This document shows, one piece after another, positions 12,848 to 13,639 of a stretch of DNA of 13,639 nt; position 1 is the first letter of the stretch, and each line of letters starts with the position of its first letter. The translations under genes and the position numbers were made by a program. The notes under the pieces were generated by a model. That model ran no database searches, was not told the DNA's origin, and saw nothing but the letters and a program-made list of their open reading frames with translations. Origin of the DNA: Candidatus Methanophagales archaeon (lineage in GTDB: Archaea; Halobacteriota; Syntropharchaeia; Alkanophagales; Methanospirareceae); contig JAGGZZ010000021.1 in assembly GCA_021161765.1 (NCBI GenBank), positions 1 to 13,639 on the forward strand, in the 5' to 3' direction.

Positions 12848-13237
12848 AAGACTATTTCAATCACTGCTCGGTTTTTCTGGTTGTATATAACCTGAGTTTT
12901 AGCTTTGTATAGGCTACAAGGGTATAAAGCTTTCGGAGGATTATAGCAGCTTAATGCTCTATGGATTGCGATTTATTAGAGAAAAAAATATTGTAGCTTA
13001 TAAAACTCGTAATGTCAGGATAAAAGGACGAAGTGAAGAAAAAGCAAGGGGATAGGAGTTTTATCTTGAGGGAGGTGTATACGCAATATTGCAGATATAA
13101 CACCAAAACGGGCGGATATATGCAGTGCGGATATACCACATTACCTGAAATAGTGGCAAGTTATTATTTACTATTTAAGAAACAAATAAATGAATTTATG
13201 TAAAAATGTTTTTCAAAAAATTAGGGAGGGTGTATTT
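12848..13237. other. Intergenic stretch without a recognisable gene
   Basis: Reading both strands I see no convincing coding region here; the open frames present have low-complexity, hydrophobic or random-looking translations. Near the right end, GC(A/G)GATATA occurs three times (13091, 13112, 13127), and a TATTTAAG around 13171 could be a TATA-like element for the SIR2-like gene. Neither is strong. Confidence 0.4.
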
Positions 13238-13639
13238 ATGACGAAAGCATTCTTAATCGGAGCAGGTGCAACAAGAGCAGAATACGAAAAAGCTCCTTTA
13301 AGTGCAGATTTTTTTAAACAATTAAAAAATCGGCATGGAGATTTATTTAGGCATATTAAAGCAACAATTGAGCAACATATTTCAACTTCTTTAGAGGAAT
13401 CTAATGTGGAAGAAGTAATGATAAGATCATATAATTTTCCACAATCAATTAAAACGGCATTTCTTGAATCATTGTATATGGCAATTAATATTTTAATAGC
13501 AGAGCCAACAAATAGCCATGCTACTTTCATAAATGAATATCTAAGTGGAAGACTTCGATATAAACCAACTTTATTTAAGACATTATTAACTGATAATCGT
13601 TTAGATAAAAATGACTTTTTTTATGGCATTAAATTATGA
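13238..13639 (+). pseudogene. SIR2-like domain protein (probable phage defence), frameshifted in a T7 run
   Basis: The chosen start, ATG at 13238, is preceded by GGGAGGG. The N-terminus MTKAFLIGAGATRAEY followed by PLSADFF is the NAD-binding GAGA(S/T) loop of prokaryotic SIR2-like proteins, many of which deplete NAD+ in anti-phage systems. The next ~100 residues are helical. The frame stops at 13639 right after DKNDFFYGIKL. Removing one T from the run TTTTTTT at about 13615-13622 would give DFFMALNY plus GA of a next codon, matching the conserved '(S/A)LNYD' motif that follows in the family. So the gene very likely continues past the window and is broken by one extra T. This may be a mutation, a slippage-prone on/off site or a read error. 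No effector partner is visible. Confidence 0.7.

Noticed and set aside
12951..13139. 62-codon minus-strand ORF in the spacer before the SIR2-like gene
   Set aside because: Translation is tyrosine/serine/phenylalanine-rich low-complexity sequence with no SD or recognisable domain.

Overview
The window looks like part of a euryarchaeal genome, most likely a methanogen or a methane-oxidising relative. The reasons are a DUF424-family protein (an archaeal family), a stand-alone NifB without a NifX domain, an FprA-type flavoprotein, an archaeal-type 5'-deoxyadenosine/SAH deaminase and a long adenine deaminase. Lineage is inferred from gene content only. No rRNA, tRNA or CRISPR array was seen.

Left part (1-2300, + strand): the 3' end of an FprA-like flavodoxin-domain protein, then a tight cluster of a 44-codon ORF, nifB (ATGA overlap) and aroE (3-nt gap). 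Position 2331-3655 is a scrapyard: both ends of an oligopeptide ABC-transporter ATPase joined together, a piece of an ISAzo13-like transposase, and an Eco57I-type restriction-modification gene reduced to a chain of conserved blocks. An intact DUF424 gene follows.

Middle (4140-7798, - strand): a four-gene restriction-modification-like operon, transcribed as DNA methyltransferase (truncated after the SPPY motif), a 106-residue unknown, a PD-(D/E)XK endonuclease with intact catalytic residues, and a small zinc-ribbon protein. Next to it is a short decayed ORF with a strong Shine-Dalgarno site.

Right part (7927-12593): two purine deaminases, dadD (-) and ade (+), flank a second scrapyard. That scrapyard holds a second ISAzo13-like fragment, a STAND-like ATPase/helical-repeat remnant, an IS1634-like transposase remnant and a receiver domain without its N-terminus. 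The ade gene carries a 105-bp palindromic repeat inserted exactly in frame. NifB is a radical SAM enzyme, a class that releases 5'-deoxyadenosine; DadD and Ade belong to adenosine/adenine salvage, so the intact metabolic genes fit together loosely.

Right edge (12594-13639): an AT-rich dispersed repeat, a 9-bp-periodic repeat, about 390 bases with no recognisable gene, then a SIR2-like probable defence gene broken by a one-base frameshift in a run of seven T.

The main theme is that nearly every accessory gene is decayed, and several have lost internal segments while short conserved blocks stay joined together. The most notable single items are the in-frame palindrome in ade, the homopolymer frameshift in the SIR2-like gene, the block-deleted Eco57I gene, and the truncated methyltransferase beside an apparently intact nuclease. 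All family assignments come from motif recognition by eye; no database search was run.
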